NCBI RefSeq assembly: GCF_021018805.1
Contig: NW_026960612.1
Coordinates: 2,747,027 to 2,811,026 of the forward strand
Source: Prinia subflava
Lineage: Eukaryota; Chordata; Aves; Passeriformes; Cisticolidae
Direction: 5' to 3'
Length of the DNA: 64,000 nucleotides
Shown here: positions 50,768 through 63,469 of the stretch, one piece after another
Layout: each line of letters opens with the position of its first letter
How positions within the stretch are numbered: the first letter of the stretch is position 1
Notes under the pieces: model-generated
The model's database searches: none
Seen by the model: the letters and a program-made list of their open reading frames with translations, nothing else
Told to the model about the DNA's origin: nothing
Made by a program: the position numbers and the translations under genes

Positions 50768-53700
50768 TAAATCAGCAACATCTATTGTTAACTGTAACCT
50801 TAGCTTTTTCTTAAATCTTCAAAATTAGTGTCTCACTGAGAACCCTGAAAACAAGACTGCAGGTGTCTTGATAAGATTTCTCACTAACAGTTTGGCTGGT
50901 GCATCAAAATGGCCTGTTACACAGATGCATTGCTACAGTAGAATACAGAAATCCTTCTGAAAATGAATACACAATTTCCATTCAAGCAATGTGCTGTACT
51001 TGGAGCCAGCAGCTGTGGCTACCTATACTCAAAATACTTCAAATCTATCAGCCCAAGTCTAAAACAGGACAGTACCTTGACACTATTTGCGTAACCAGAC
51101 ACATTGACTAGGGTTCCCTTACTGCCACCTTCATACCGCTGCAAACTCATTTGTTTCGTACTTCTGGGCAGAAGAGAACAGGAGAGTTTAATCCAGTTGT
51201 CCTCAGGGCAGCATGGATGGGAGGAAGCACAGCCTGGCTTTTCCACTCCAGTCTGAGTGGCTCGCCAACAGTGGAGCGGATTATCTTCACAGTGAAACTA
51301 GTGTGAAGAAAGAGAAATTATACTAAATCAGGAGGAAATAACTTTATTCTCCACACCTGTTCTTCATTGGTATAAAATGAAACATCTGTTCCTATTTATA
51401 GATGAGCAATGAAGCTGCCACAGAGTAAGACAATGGAAGCTTGTCGTCATGAGAATAGCAAAAGTACCTTTATAAGACAGGCAGCTCACAAAAGCAGCAT
51501 AGGGTTTCACATTCTGGAACAGGAAGGTAAATCATAATCTGATTTAAAAATCCCTCAGAGCCATATTTCCAACACTGCTGGATTACTTAACTTACAACTT
51601 TTGGAATTTGATTATATAAGGTGTGGAAATAATCACACAGCTCTGGGGACAGGCATAAACACAGGTCTGGTCCTGGCTGCTTTTACATTGATGGGAGATG
51701 GACATGAGAGGCTGCACATGGAAGAGGAAATTGAATCAGAAGTGTTATACATCTGTTATTGAGTCATGCGGGTGCCAAAAATAAACTAACCAAAACCAAG
51801 CAGATTTCTTCATTAACTGCCCAACCAGGGAAATATTTTAAATATATTCATCCTCCACAGCATATATATAGAAATCTTAGTGATCAGGCCTCACCTTAGA
51901 AAGCAAGTTCCTTTAGCCATTACCTCCTTTGACCACTCTCTTCCCAGCGCTTTTATTCAGAGCAGTTGAAGCCATTTCCTCTGCTCTCTGGTCATTGCCT
52001 GACTTCACCTCTTTCCTTCTGTAAATCCCAGCAGATCAAGGGATTTAGAACTGTATTTAAGAGACTAGTTCACACTGTTCCCAGGTGGAAGGCGGCTTTA
52101 GTGATTTGCTTAATAAAAGCACTTTCTTTCCCTTGCTACAATGATTTCTGACACTAATAAAGCTGTAAACCTGTGCTGGAAAACACTTGAGAAGGTGAAT
52201 TTTATAAATTTCCCTCTAATAAAAAGCACTGATGTTTGAGGGGCTTTACTGACCACAAAAGAGGAATGCAAATGCTTCGAGAAGTCATTATATTTAGTGT
52301 TGCAGAAACAAATCAGAGACAGTAGAAACAATGGTCTGTCTGAATGGAGCTAGTTCCCAAGGTGTTAATTAGCAAAGAGTATGACCGGATAGTATCCCTT
52401 ACTGGGACAGACAGTACCCCATTTAGTTAATCAGAGAGCCTGGGGTATAGGGCTGAATGTGGGATCAGCACTTCTTGGAAGAGCTGCTCTAATCCCTGCT
52501 ACACTGGGTGCTCTGCCCTGGGTGAGGCTGTGGGATTAGTGCTAAATTTTATTTTCTAGAGGAATGATGGAGCCCTACATTTAGTCATCAGATAAAAGGC
52601 ACACAGCCATAGAGAGAATTTGCTTGGACGCCACTGCTGGTCACGTGCATGACCTGAAGCAACATAACAACTCCCTTTTTCTTCAGGACTTTTTCAGTAT
52701 ATCTCAGGAGATAAAAAGTCCTGAGTCTTACTACACTGCAGGAAAGGGCTGGCACAAGGTGAATGCAGACACCTAGCTAAGTGTGGCAATGGCAGCAATC
52801 CAAATGATCAGAGAGGCATAACCAGAATATTTCTGTTAAAATGAGGCTGCAAGCCTGCAAGCCTAGATCTAGTCAAGGGCGCAACTCTGTGTTTCATAGG
52901 ATTCCAGGAGTGCAAAGCTGCAGCATGTAATACATACAAGCTTTCAGGATAACCCTGAAAAGAATGTACTGATTTTTCTTTCAACTGCTTACATTTTCTT
53001 GTAAATTAAATTACAATTTTACTGTTTTGGTGGTTTGAGGTTTTGGTTTAGGTTGGGAGTTTTTTTGGTTTTGTTTGGTTTCTTGTTTGTTGGGGGGGTC
53101 ATTATTTAATTTTTTTTTCTGGAGATTCAGAGCTGAATTGGATGCTTGAGTTCACTAGGAAGCACTTGAAAAACAGGGCTGCTTGTTTAAATGGTTCATG
53201 TGAATCTGGGAGTCTCAGATGAGTGTGTGCCAAAATAGTGCCACAGGACAACAGGGAACAGCTTGTTCAGCATGTTAAACTCCAGTGAGTCTGCCTGAAG
53301 GCAAGACTCTGAACTCTGCTCACTCTGCAGTACTAAATGTGCAGCTGTCTCTTAGAGGAAGATAAGAAAACCAAACTCCATCTTGGCAAAGCAGAAAAAG
53401 GCCTTTCTACTTCTCTATCTATAACATTGAGAAGTTTTTACCTGGTATAGATAAAACAGCACTATTAAAATGTTCCACATAGTCAGAAGCATTCCTTTGC
53501 AATCTAGGTGAAATATCCCCAGAATATCAGCAATTCAGACACCTATCTTGCACTGGGATAATGGACAATTGGAAAATTAAGAAGAAAGGACTAGGGGGTG
53601 GAAATAGACTTCACTGTTCTTTTACATTAACAACTTTATTACAAAGACAGTTTTGTTTTGAGCCACTCTGTAAGTTGTAATTAGATTTAGTTTCTTTCCC

Positions 53701-56230
53701 CATTTTTCTCTCCTATGGTCCATGTATGAAGATGTGAACATCTTTGTCAGTAACAGAGATATTACAGACCAAAATACATGAAAGGAAGAGGGTGGCATAG
53801 CTTTAGGAAGAAAACAGCTGACCCTCCAGCTGGAGTAGACAGATCTTGTACAGAGATGCCCTTATAGTCAACTTGATGTACAAATTTTTATATAAAATTA
53901 AGAAAATTATTACAATTTTGTCTCTGAGCTAGGTTTTTGTTGACATGTACCACTGTAGTAGTGTATCTTCCTCAAAAAACTTATTTCCATTCTAAAAGTC
54001 ACGTCGAACTTAAAGGTGTGAGAAGGATTTCAATAGATTGCACTTTGCTTTATTGTTATCCTAAGTATATGCTTCAGAAACAAGCTTCTAATTTTGGAAA
54101 AGTAAGATATGGTCATTGTAAAACTATGCTGAACAGTTTGTCCTTTGACTTTTTAATCTTTAGACTGATTCTTCAATATTGAAAAACTGTTGACTGCATA
54201 GATATGCATTCTGATAATTCAGTTGGCAATTGCTTTGTCTGAGAGTCCAAGTGCTCTTCTCACCTGAGCAGACATTTTAATGGAATTATTTAATTTAAAA
54301 GAACTACATTTGAAGTCATATCAATATGAGGAGGAAGCCAGTAGAATGAGACCCTGTCAAGTAATATGAATTAAGTGTAATCCAAATTACATATGTTGAA
54401 TTACAAATAATCATGATGAATAGAACATACCTACCTGCCCACATGGCTATGCTGATATGTGTCCTTACACTTCATTTCATACTCCCCCTTTCATTTTTTT
54501 TGCCCTACTTTTCTCTTGTATCTAAAACCAGCAGATACAGTTTCTTGGCAAGGACCAAGCCTCTGCTCTGTCTAAAACCATTAAGCTGCTCTTGAATGTA
54601 CATACATAAATAGGAAAAAGTTCTGTGAGGGAGAAGCATCAAACATTCGATGTCTAAACATTGCCCTTAGATCTAGTAATAAATGGAGGCCTGCAATTCT
54701 CTGCTCTACTTCTTGGTCTGTCTGCAGTGAGTAGACATGGTATTATTGACTTCAGAAAGAACCAGAAACAGCCCAAACCCAGCATATACAAACTGTGTTA
54801 TGTGTTTGTAAAAGACATTAGGACAGAGGCTGAAAAGTTGGCATTTTTATTCACATATATCATGAATATAAATTATGGACATATATCCATAATTTCTATT
54901 TTTTTGACATATTTCTGTTTCTTGGTTTGTTTTTTTTGTGGTGTGTATTGTCAGATATTGGAAGGAAGTTCTCTATAGTAAAGGTAGGTTCCTGTTAAAG
55001 TCTATCTTTGGCATTTGAGGAAAAGGAAAATGAAAAAGTAAATTAAAGTAAGAAAGGAAAGAAGACGCTGCAGGAAATACCTGGCTGTACATCCTGTAGT
55101 TTATTCTGTAAAACACCATCATTTAAAATTCTCCATGGACAGCTGAGGCAGCAATCCTACAAATTTAAAAGTGAATTGGTGCATATGATCCAATATCATT
55201 TGGCATCTGATTATCAGTAGAGAAGGTCTTGGACATGAGGTTAAAATCTCAAATAGAATCCAGATAGCCCAAGACACTAACAGGTTATTTCCCCAATGGC
55301 AAGCCTCCTTTCTTAATTTTGCTTTGGATATAAAAGATGCAGCTCCTTATTTGGTTTTTGAAGGAAGATGAAATACTCATCATATGTAAGATCTAAAATT
55401 CATGTGTTTCTTTGATCTTGCTTGTGCTACTTTTTCTTCAGTGCAATCTTTACCAAGTGCTGATTTTTTCTGGTCTGTTTATTTATGTCCTTGGCAACCT
55501 TTTTTGCTGCACACAAGCTCAAAATAATCTGTTATATACCTGAAGAGTAAAGAGATCTTCATCTTTGTGTGGGAACATCTATTATTTTGAATGCTTCTGG
55601 CCATAATAAAAATTAATTTAAATATGAAGAGTTATTGTTGGGGCAAAAAAAATGTACTCCCAGATCAGCTTGGGTTTGCTAAAACGAAAATAATATTCTT
55701 TCTGTGTGAAAGCATTTGGCTGACTCTTGCTCTGAAGGACTGTTTTTTCCTTTAAAAGCAGGGGCAAGTTCAGAGGAAAAAAAAATGAAATGAAACATTA
55801 GTCAGCCCAGGTGTCTGCTCAGCCTGCAGTGAAGGACATGACTCCCAAATAACATCAAATAAATATAGTTCATTTCAGAGCCCTCTTCCTAATGTGACAC
55901 CTCTTTCAGCCAAACATGCTCTCTGGTACTCCAAGTGCATACAACTTGCCATCCCTCACATACACCCCTGTTTGTGAAACTGCGAAGAGCAATTTAAGAA
56001 CTTGCCTGGGAATCAGTCCACTGATCTCTATCTCCTGCTCTACCCAACCACGGCAGCACCTGTTGCTGGTGGGTGTGGGGAGGTAAGGACTGATGAAAAC
56101 AGAGCTAGTCCAAGAGAGGGAGACATACTCTGTACAGGGAAAAATAGATGAAGCAAATGGGGTGGAAGTCCCAAGCATATAGCTTGTTCTATTTCCATTT
56201 TGCAGTCAAAGAGATTCAACTGGGAGGGAG
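50768..56230. other. Anonymous DNA, about 5.5 kb without a recognised gene
   Basis: AT-leaning, unique-looking sequence with short open frames only. A G/T-rich low-complexity patch lies near 53025-53120. I see no exon I can defend, no RNA gene and no LTR pair. Probably host intergenic or intronic DNA. Confidence 0.5.
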
Positions 56231-56850
56231 TGTCTTGGGTTGAAAAATGCAACCAAAAACGTGTATTCTATTTTCATCTGTTGAAGCCAGTTGGGAGATA
56301 TTGATCTTTATCTCTTGTAATTCTAGGGGTGGAAAGAGGGCAGTTGCCTTCTGTTAATGGGACACCTGATAACACCAGACAAGGCAGTGCCTTCTTATCT
56401 CTTCCTCTGACCATCCTCCTCTGAGGGATATCACCTGTGAATGGGCCATTTAAGGCCTCTCACATGACTGATAACATTACTTCATTCCATTGTGAGATGC
56501 TCCACCCAGTGGGAGGAGCCAAAGCCTTTCCACCAGGATAAAACCAGCAATCCCAAAGACCAAGGGAGCCTGTTTCCACTGGATTCCCAGAGGATGACTA
56601 GACCCTTTCTTGAGGATCATCTCTACTCCAACGGAGTCACATCTGTCACTCTGGGAGGACTTATTTCCCGCTGCTTCCAACACCCTGACCAACAGGGTGT
56701 CAGGTTTGCATTATGACTCTGTCAGTGGTCCTTTGTACTATTGCTTTTATCTTATTTTATTTTTATCTTTCTTGTTGTTTGTTTCTTTTCTCTCTATTAA
56801 ATTGTATTTCTGACTTGGAGTCTCACTGGTTTTGCTTTCAAACCAGTACA
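56231..56850 (+). mobile_element. Solo LTR with 5-bp duplication
   Basis: 620 bp, TGTCTTGGGTTG to AAACCAGTACA, flanked by GGGAG on both sides (56226-56230 and 56851-56855). TATA-like GGATAAAACC is near 56538 and ATTAAA near 56797. Same family as 61571-62231 and the U5 repeats at 3851-4346. Confidence 0.9.
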
Positions 56851-56881
56851 GGGAGGAAGAAAAGAGAGCCATATCTATAAT

Positions 56882-57535
56882 TGCCTTTCAGAACGCAGTC
56901 CCGCCCTGACCAGGCTAGCTCAGGCACCGCGGCAAGCAGCAGGTACGACTGGTGAGCAGCGCAAGCCAAGCCGATCCAGTGGGTCTTGGTTCCAACGAGA
57001 CGTTGAGGGCACAGGTGGCAAGGGGCAGACGATGGCGGAGAATAAAGGGAGGAGCCAGCCGAGTAAGTCCAAGGGGGTTTATTTGAGGGGTCAGGCGGAG
57101 CCTCCCCACCTGCCAAGAACTTGCTCTGACCGAGCCACTTTTGGCTTTTTGGGACCCCCTTTTATTGGGAGGCAGTACAGAGGGCGGTGAGGAGGATAGA
57201 ACCAATTGGGTTCAACACAGAAGGGGCTAGGAAGGTGACTGACACAAACGAGGACCACACACAAGGGAGAGGAGGGAATTTTCCCTGAACCTAGCCTATC
57301 ACTCGAAGCCCCTCACAGAACTTTCTAGCTCTGAGGCAGGATTCTGAGGTGACAGGCAGGCTCCAGGGAGGAGGGGGGAAAGGATTGACACCTAACAGTT
57401 ACTGGGGCATTACCAGGGACAACTAACAGGAAGGCAAAACGGGGGATACAAGGAACAAACAATCTTACAAAGAACTTAGAAAAACTTATAAAAACTTATA
57501 AAATATAAAGAACTCATTAACACACCACTACAATT
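56882..57535 (-). repeat. Probable solo LTR (minus), ends approximate
   Basis: On the minus strand a CCAATTGG element, CCCAATAAAAGGGGG (TATA-like, near 57165) and CAAATAAACCCCC (polyadenylation signal, near 57080) occur in LTR order and spacing. GC-rich U5-like sequence follows. I could not find matching flanks. Confidence 0.5.
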
Positions 57536-58170
57536 GTTGACTTTCTTTCATCCTCCAATCTCTTGATTCATTTTGAAATGCCTTAATACAACCACAATCC
57601 TGTTTTCAAAGGGCAAAAAAAAGGATTTGTTAATATAATAGTAAATGAAACAGTTTATGCAACTGCAGTTTTTTTCTTTTTCATCAGCTTCATCACCCTG
57701 GCCAAGAAAATGAAACAGGTAAAGACTTTGCAGTGACCTAAATACATGTTGGCAGACAATTGCCCTGAGATTACATCTCCAACCAAGCAAAAATGTTAAA
57801 CTGTTGTATCCTCTTTCACTAACTTGGTTTCATTTAGGAGACTTTCCTAGTGCTGGAAATCACACAAGCAATTATTTCTCTGCAGCTTGGAATAACTTCT
57901 GCTGCAGCTTCAGCAGCAAAGGATCACATGAATTTATAGAGCAGAAGAGAGCAGAAATCTTGGTCTGCTGTTCTGCCTCTCAGCAGCTGGCACAAGATGC
58001 TTCATAACAGCATCTATGGCCCTTCACTATGAATGCTACCATGAACGAGATATATGTGAGAATAACATGAAAGGTTTCCTTCTAATTTGTGCCAAATTTA
58101 CTCCATTTAAAAGTCCTATGAGTTTCCTTGTTATTATATGATGGCATAGTCAAGCTATCTTAACCAAAGC
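57536..58170. other. Anonymous DNA
   Basis: No gene or repeat recognised; short open frames only. Confidence 0.4.
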
Positions 58171-58532
58171 TGTGTGCACAATCCTGCTTTTAGCCTAAAG
58201 GATGAGTAGAAGCTGAAATGTCCTTGAACTGTTGTTTAGATGGGATAAGGATGAAGTAAAGTTTGGAGCAATAGCTGTAGCAGGATGCTAAACAGGATAC
58301 GTTGACCATAAGTTAGAGAAGGCTCACAGCATCCAGCCACATGGACAGAGCTTCTAAGCCAATTATGTATACTGCAAGGACGTGTAAACACTATGGTTTA
58401 ACCAATGATGTTCAGAGTTAGGTGCATGATATGCTTAGCACAGTATAAATGTATGCCAAATAGCTGAATAAACGAGCAAGATTTTTAACTCATATTGAGT
58501 GCTGTCTTGACTCTGGCTGATCTCTGGCAACA
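58171..58532 (+). mobile_element. Solo LTR of the ERV2 family
   Basis: Matches the ERV2 LTRs from TGCACAATCCTG to CTGGCAACA. About 27 bp near the start, present in both ERV2 LTRs, is missing. CAAAGC occurs at 58165-58170 and at 58531-58536, overlapping the terminal CA, which is consistent with a 6-bp duplication if one CA was lost. Confidence 0.8.
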
Positions 58533-59834
58533 AAGCTACACATTATTTTTACACTGTTATATACTATTGCTCTTTTTCAGATTCTCAAATTGCTATTGAC
58601 TGTTATGGAATCGCCCCCAGTGCATACAGTTGTAAGAATGCAAGATTCGGTCTCTTAATCTCTTTTAGTGATTAAAAGTATGATTGATTCTTCCATTCTG
58701 CCTTGCCAGTTAGTTTGATGACTTCTTTTATTTCCACTGAATCTTTTCTAGTAAGATGAGAAACCCACAATTCACTTGAAAACATGCGTTCAACTGAAAA
58801 TACTGTTTTCCACATTAATCTCCATTACCTGCTCAATGAAGCCAGTAAAATACTTGGATTTAGTACTGACTTTTCCATACTGAGCAGACACCACTACTGG
58901 GCTGACTGATGATTTGTTTTCACTCCTTTGGCCTCTGAACTTCCCGAGTTTCAAAGGAGAAAGCAAGTACAAGTAAGTTTACCCTTACGGTTAACAGTTT
59001 CAGGCTGGGACCAGTCAAGGTAGGAAGGAAATTTTGCACATCTCCTCCATCAAAATGCTTTCCTTCTTGTGCTCTGCTTTCTAGACATAAGAAATGGATC
59101 AATACAAGTGCATACTGAGTGACACTGCCACGCTTGAGGGCAGAGGTGGCACCTCAGGGAACTGCAGCTCATATCACGTAGATTAAAAGTAGTGTCTTGA
59201 ATTGCAAGTGGAAAGAGGAGGTCTTGTAAGACATCACCCTCACTCACAAAACAAAGTGAAGAGAGTAGAAAGCAAGGTTTTCATTCTACAGGATAAAATG
59301 CCTCCAAAAGTTCATCAAGAAATTTCACACACAATTTCTAAAATGCAGTATTTCATATTCCTGTAGATATGCTGGTATGCCAATGTATCCTGGAAGTTAC
59401 ACCATAATAGTTTGTTTCTCACTTTTGGTTAGGAATCTGTTAAACAAGATACATGTTGAGTGATTTGGAATTCTCCTCAGGCATGTTTTTCAAGACATTG
59501 GAAGGTGAAGAGTGCATAACCATAAACTGTAACTATTTTAATGGCCAATGTTGGCAAGAAAAAGGGCACAAAAATGTAAAAATAATAAAACATGGTAGAA
59601 TTGGAAAGTTGGAACTGTATTCACCAGGATCCAGACGGTTCTGGTTTTGTATTAAAGGTTTATTGAAGGTGTATTAATGATTAGAATGCAAGAACACAAG
59701 GAATCTCATCTTGGTAGCAATGCAGTAGAAGATGAAGTTATGTAATAGAATATGATAAGATACCACATCAAACCATATCAGCATGATTAAGTTGCAGAGA
59801 AACTTCTTACAAGGGCATGTAGGGATAGGATAAG
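58533..59834. other. Anonymous DNA
   Basis: No gene, LTR or RNA gene recognised. Confidence 0.4.
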
Positions 59835-60052
59835 GGATAATGACTTGAAACTGGCAGGGTAGGCTCAGATTAGATATTAGAAATTCTTCACTGTGAGGTT
59901 GGTGAGACACCCTGTTCCTGGACATGTTCAAGGCCAGGTTGGATGGGGCTTTGAGCAACCTGATCTAGTGGAAAATGTCCCTGATTATGGCAGGAGGGAT
60001 TAATCCTTAAGGTCCCTTCTAACCCAAGCTATTCTATGATTTTATGGTAAGT
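59835..60052 (+). mobile_element. CR1 LINE 3' end
   Basis: Reads the CR1 3' region (TTAGATATTAGAAATTCTTC, AGGCCAGGTTGGATGGGGCT, AAGGTCCCTTCTAACC) and ends in the CR1-type tail ATTCTATGATTTTATGG. It is 5'-truncated, as most CR1 copies are. It keeps its GG dinucleotides, unlike the CR1 inside ERV5. Confidence 0.9.
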
Positions 60053-60672
60053 GTTTATTTGAAAAGATACTAGATATGATATCATGGACATATGATAGAG
60101 CAAATAAAATAAATGCAATTTGACTTGCTTTATTTACGTAGCACTATAAGAGATGGCATTCACATTTCAAGGCACAGAATCTATATCCAGGAATTTGAAA
60201 CATGAAAAAAAGAGAGGAAGGAAACAAAGCCTCTGCTAACAGAACTTCACTGAGAACAGACTTTGAGGTAACTCCCCTCAGCCTCAAACCTAGTGATAAA
60301 TACATCTAGCACTGATCTGCTGGGGGAAAACAGAACCCAAAATAAATTGTGGGACTGCATCACACTTCAACTGGTGTGTTACAGACAGAACTTGTCAGTC
60401 TGCAGCAGGAAATAATGCAGTCTTCCCAAGGCACTGCATCCAACAGTATCTCACAAACTGAGTCCAGATTTTAAAGATCTTAATGGGAAAATAATTATGG
60501 CTAAACAAATCCTGACTTTCTCAAGTAAGTTCACAACATTTGCACTTCAAAACAACAGAAACCCAAAAGATCTTGTTTTGGAGTTAAAAATTGTCATAGA
60601 AAAGATTGTGAGTGGAACAAGTACCACTGCAAGCCAGTAATTACTAAGACTTGTGAACTCTAGGGGATTAAT
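60053..60672. other. Anonymous DNA
   Basis: No feature recognised apart from the ATTAAT target site at its right end. Confidence 0.4.
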
Positions 60673-61005
60673 TGTTGTTATGGTTTTCGGACGGCATAGA
60701 AATAACGACATGACTCTCGATGTGATGATAAAATGAGAGCAAGCTTTATTCTACATTGTCTTTAAAGAGTACTGCGGCACAATTCATATGATTGGTCTTT
60801 AGAGTCTACACCCTTTTTGTAAACACCTTTTCCAGTAAACATGTTGGAAAAACACCACCTGCTGATGATTTTTCACTTCCAAGGATTGTTTTGGTTTCCT
60901 CCTTAAGATTTTCCCTGGCCAGAATGAGAAAGTTGCTCACCTGTCTTTCACACAGTCCTTGGCAGAGTCTGAAGCCTAAATTCAGACCAATTGTCAGCAT
61001 CCATA
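60673..61005 (-). mobile_element. Solo LTR of the ERV-A family
   Basis: 333 bp, the reverse-oriented relative of 165-499. ATTAAT lies at 60667-60672 and 61006-61011, a perfect 6-bp duplication. With those limits the LTR start reads TATGGATG, that is, TG has become TA. The minus-strand AATAAA is near 60743. Confidence 0.85.
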
Positions 61006-61570
61006 ATTAATGATTACTAGAGGATTCAAAGCCAAAAGACAGAGACAAAACCAGTCATTACAGACACAGGAAAACACTGGACAAGGGAATAATTTCTGAC
61101 TGTGTTTGTTTCTGACCTGGTGGAACAACACTCTAACCAGTTTCATATTTCTCAAATTAATGTCCAAAAGATTTTTTTGGTAGAGGGCCACAGAGGAGAA
61201 ATCTACAACTGCAGCTGTGCCAGAAAGCAGTCATGACAGCGGATTGCTTCATGTCTTATGAATTTGCAATGAAAAATCAAAGGAGTGTTATTTTAGCATA
61301 AAAAGAGACAAATTCCTCCTGATGGAGGCAGAAAGGATCCATTTATTATTCCAAATTTTGCACTAAAGGCAGCTCAGAGGGCAGAAGGGAATCAGATGCC
61401 CTTAGACTCTGCTGCTCTCATGTTGCCTTAAAGTCCCTGGACACAGAGCTCCTTGGCATTGGCCCAGTAAGCATTTCATGTTGGTCTAAGGATGACTTGG
61501 CTCAGAGGAGTTTCATTTGTTGTGAGTTGCAGTGCAGTTTTTTCCCTTTTTTTTTTTTTTTTTAATATAT
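61006..61570. other. Anonymous DNA
   Basis: No gene recognised; ends in a T-run before the next LTR. Confidence 0.4.
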
Positions 61571-62231
61571 TGTCTTGGTTTAGAAAGACAGGTATCCATC
61601 AGGGAAAACTGGAGTTTCGCTTGGAATGGAGAATGTACAACCCCTTCCCCATAAATTATTACAAATTTGCAATTAGGAGCTTTCAAGCTAAAATATGGGA
61701 ATAGGAATACCAGTTCTTTACTAGGAATATTAAAAAATACAAATGCAGTAATACAAAAACAAGCAAGCAAACAAACAAAAGTCCTAGAAAACCCTGATGG
61801 AGTCAAGAATATGACCTGACACCCTGTTGGCCAGGGTGTTGGAAGCAGTCCAAATAAGTCCTCCTGGAGTGACAAATGTGGTTCTGTTGGAGTAGAGATG
61901 ATCCTGTAGTGGCAGTGAGATGAGTCTGGTCATCCTCCGAGAATCCAGTGGAAAAGAGGATGTCTGGGATCCCCGTGCCCCCATTTTTATCTGGGTAGGG
62001 AATGGTTGGCTCCTCCCCACTGGGTGGTGCATCTCACAATGGGATGATGTAATGTGTCATGTCATTGGTGAGCCTTAATGGCCCATTAACAGAAGATATC
62101 CCCTGGAGGGTGGACGAGGTTGATGAAAGATAATAAACACTACCCTACCTGGTTTTAACAAAGGGTCTATTATCAGAAGGCATCCACCCTCCCCCTGCTG
62201 AAGGTTTTTTTTGGTTACAAAACCCAAGACA
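61571..62231 (-). mobile_element. Solo LTR with 5-bp duplication (same family as 56231)
   Basis: 661 bp with inverted ends TGTCTTGG...CCAAGACA, flanked by TATAT on both sides (61566-61570 and 62232-62236). Minus-strand TATA-like and polyadenylation signals are in order. An internal pair CACCCTG/CAGGGTG is also seen in the 56231 copy. Confidence 0.9.
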
Positions 62232-63184
62232 TATATTTCATTTATTTAAATGTCTTTGATGCTTTCCAGAGCAGCTCTTTTCTCATTGTCAGCTTCAATT
62301 AAGGATATCCTGGGAATATCTGACATCTCCCTCAGGGCCTGGAGCAGGCCTTTCCTAGTGTTGATCCTGGCTGTCACTTGCAGAAATTTTATTCCATTTT
62401 CAGTACTTAAAACTGGAAATTCCATTGGAAATGAATGGCTGACAATTTGTGGATAAAAATTAGCATTCATTACATTCCTGGTAGTTGTCTGAAAAGTTAT
62501 CTGGGTATTGCTCCTACAAGCATCTACATGTCCACACTAGCAATGTCATGGCAGAGCTCAGTGATTCTGTACCCCCTGCATTTTAGGTTTCCAAAGGGTC
62601 AGGGTAAAGCCAGTTGTGTTAATTCCAGTGCAAACTGGGAACTAAATCCTAGCTTGAAGTGAAATTGTTTGGATAAACAAAATCAACATGAAACAAATTA
62701 TAACGGGTGTTAGCACTGCCCAGGTGACAACAAAGACTTTAAATCTCATTTCTAGAAGTTAAATTAAAGCCATTTAAGCAATGCAAGCTTGGCCAACACT
62801 TGCAGTCATGCTTGTAGTTTGTGCTGAAGCAGCGTGGGGAGAGCTTGCTTTGACTTTCCAGATGGGTATCCACCATCTAATGGGGGTGGGGAGAGGGTAA
62901 ACAAAGTATCTATACCTTGTCCATGAAGGCCATGGTGTTCTCCTCTCTGGGAAGATAGATCCTGCTCCCTTCCCCTTTCTGCCTGGACACAGCCAAACAG
63001 GGGGAACGCTAGCATTGCTTTTGGGAGCTCTGCCCTCCTGCATTGCTCCTGTGTAGAGGAATTAACCGTTTGGACCCTGTTTATCCTTGGACATGGTCAC
63101 TGGCAGCAGGGACCTGTTGCCATGAGCTTTTTCCTGTGTGTCAAGTGCTCATATTGAAAGAGAATATGCAGACTCTCTCACGTT
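62232..63184. other. Anonymous DNA
   Basis: No recognisable gene or repeat; open frames at 62246-62470 and 62774-63043 (minus) lack domains. Confidence 0.4.
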
Positions 63185-63469
63185 TGTTAATGTAAACACT
63201 GGCCATGTTTTGCTAACTGTCTTTCCTTGTTTACATATTTCTAGATGGGAGGAGGAAAGGTAACGGACAGTTAGTTTGGCCAGTGGAATTGAAAGGTGGG
63301 ACTTTAATCCTCCAATGGATGGACATCATAGGAGGTGTATATAAGTTTCTTTTGTAAATAAACGGGAGGAGTTCCTGCCTCCTGCTTGGATCTGCTCACA
63401 ACCCAGAAAATGTCTCCTGAGTCCCTCTCTTATCGTCAGGCCCAGCTGCAGCAGGGACCCTTGTTAGCA
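63185..63469 (+). repeat. Probable short solo LTR
   Basis: TGTTAATGTAAACACTGG at the left. TATA-like GTATATAAG near 63340 and AATAAA near 63358 are followed by a short U5-like end finishing TTGTTAGCA. TGTTA occurs at both edges and could be a 5-bp duplication with the ends set a few bases inwards. TGTAAACA and TGTTTACA form an inverted pair in U3. Boundaries are approximate. Confidence 0.5.

Noticed and set aside
51019..51246. Candidate host exon on either strand
   Set aside because: No splice-site, frame or domain evidence; the reading does not resemble any protein I know.
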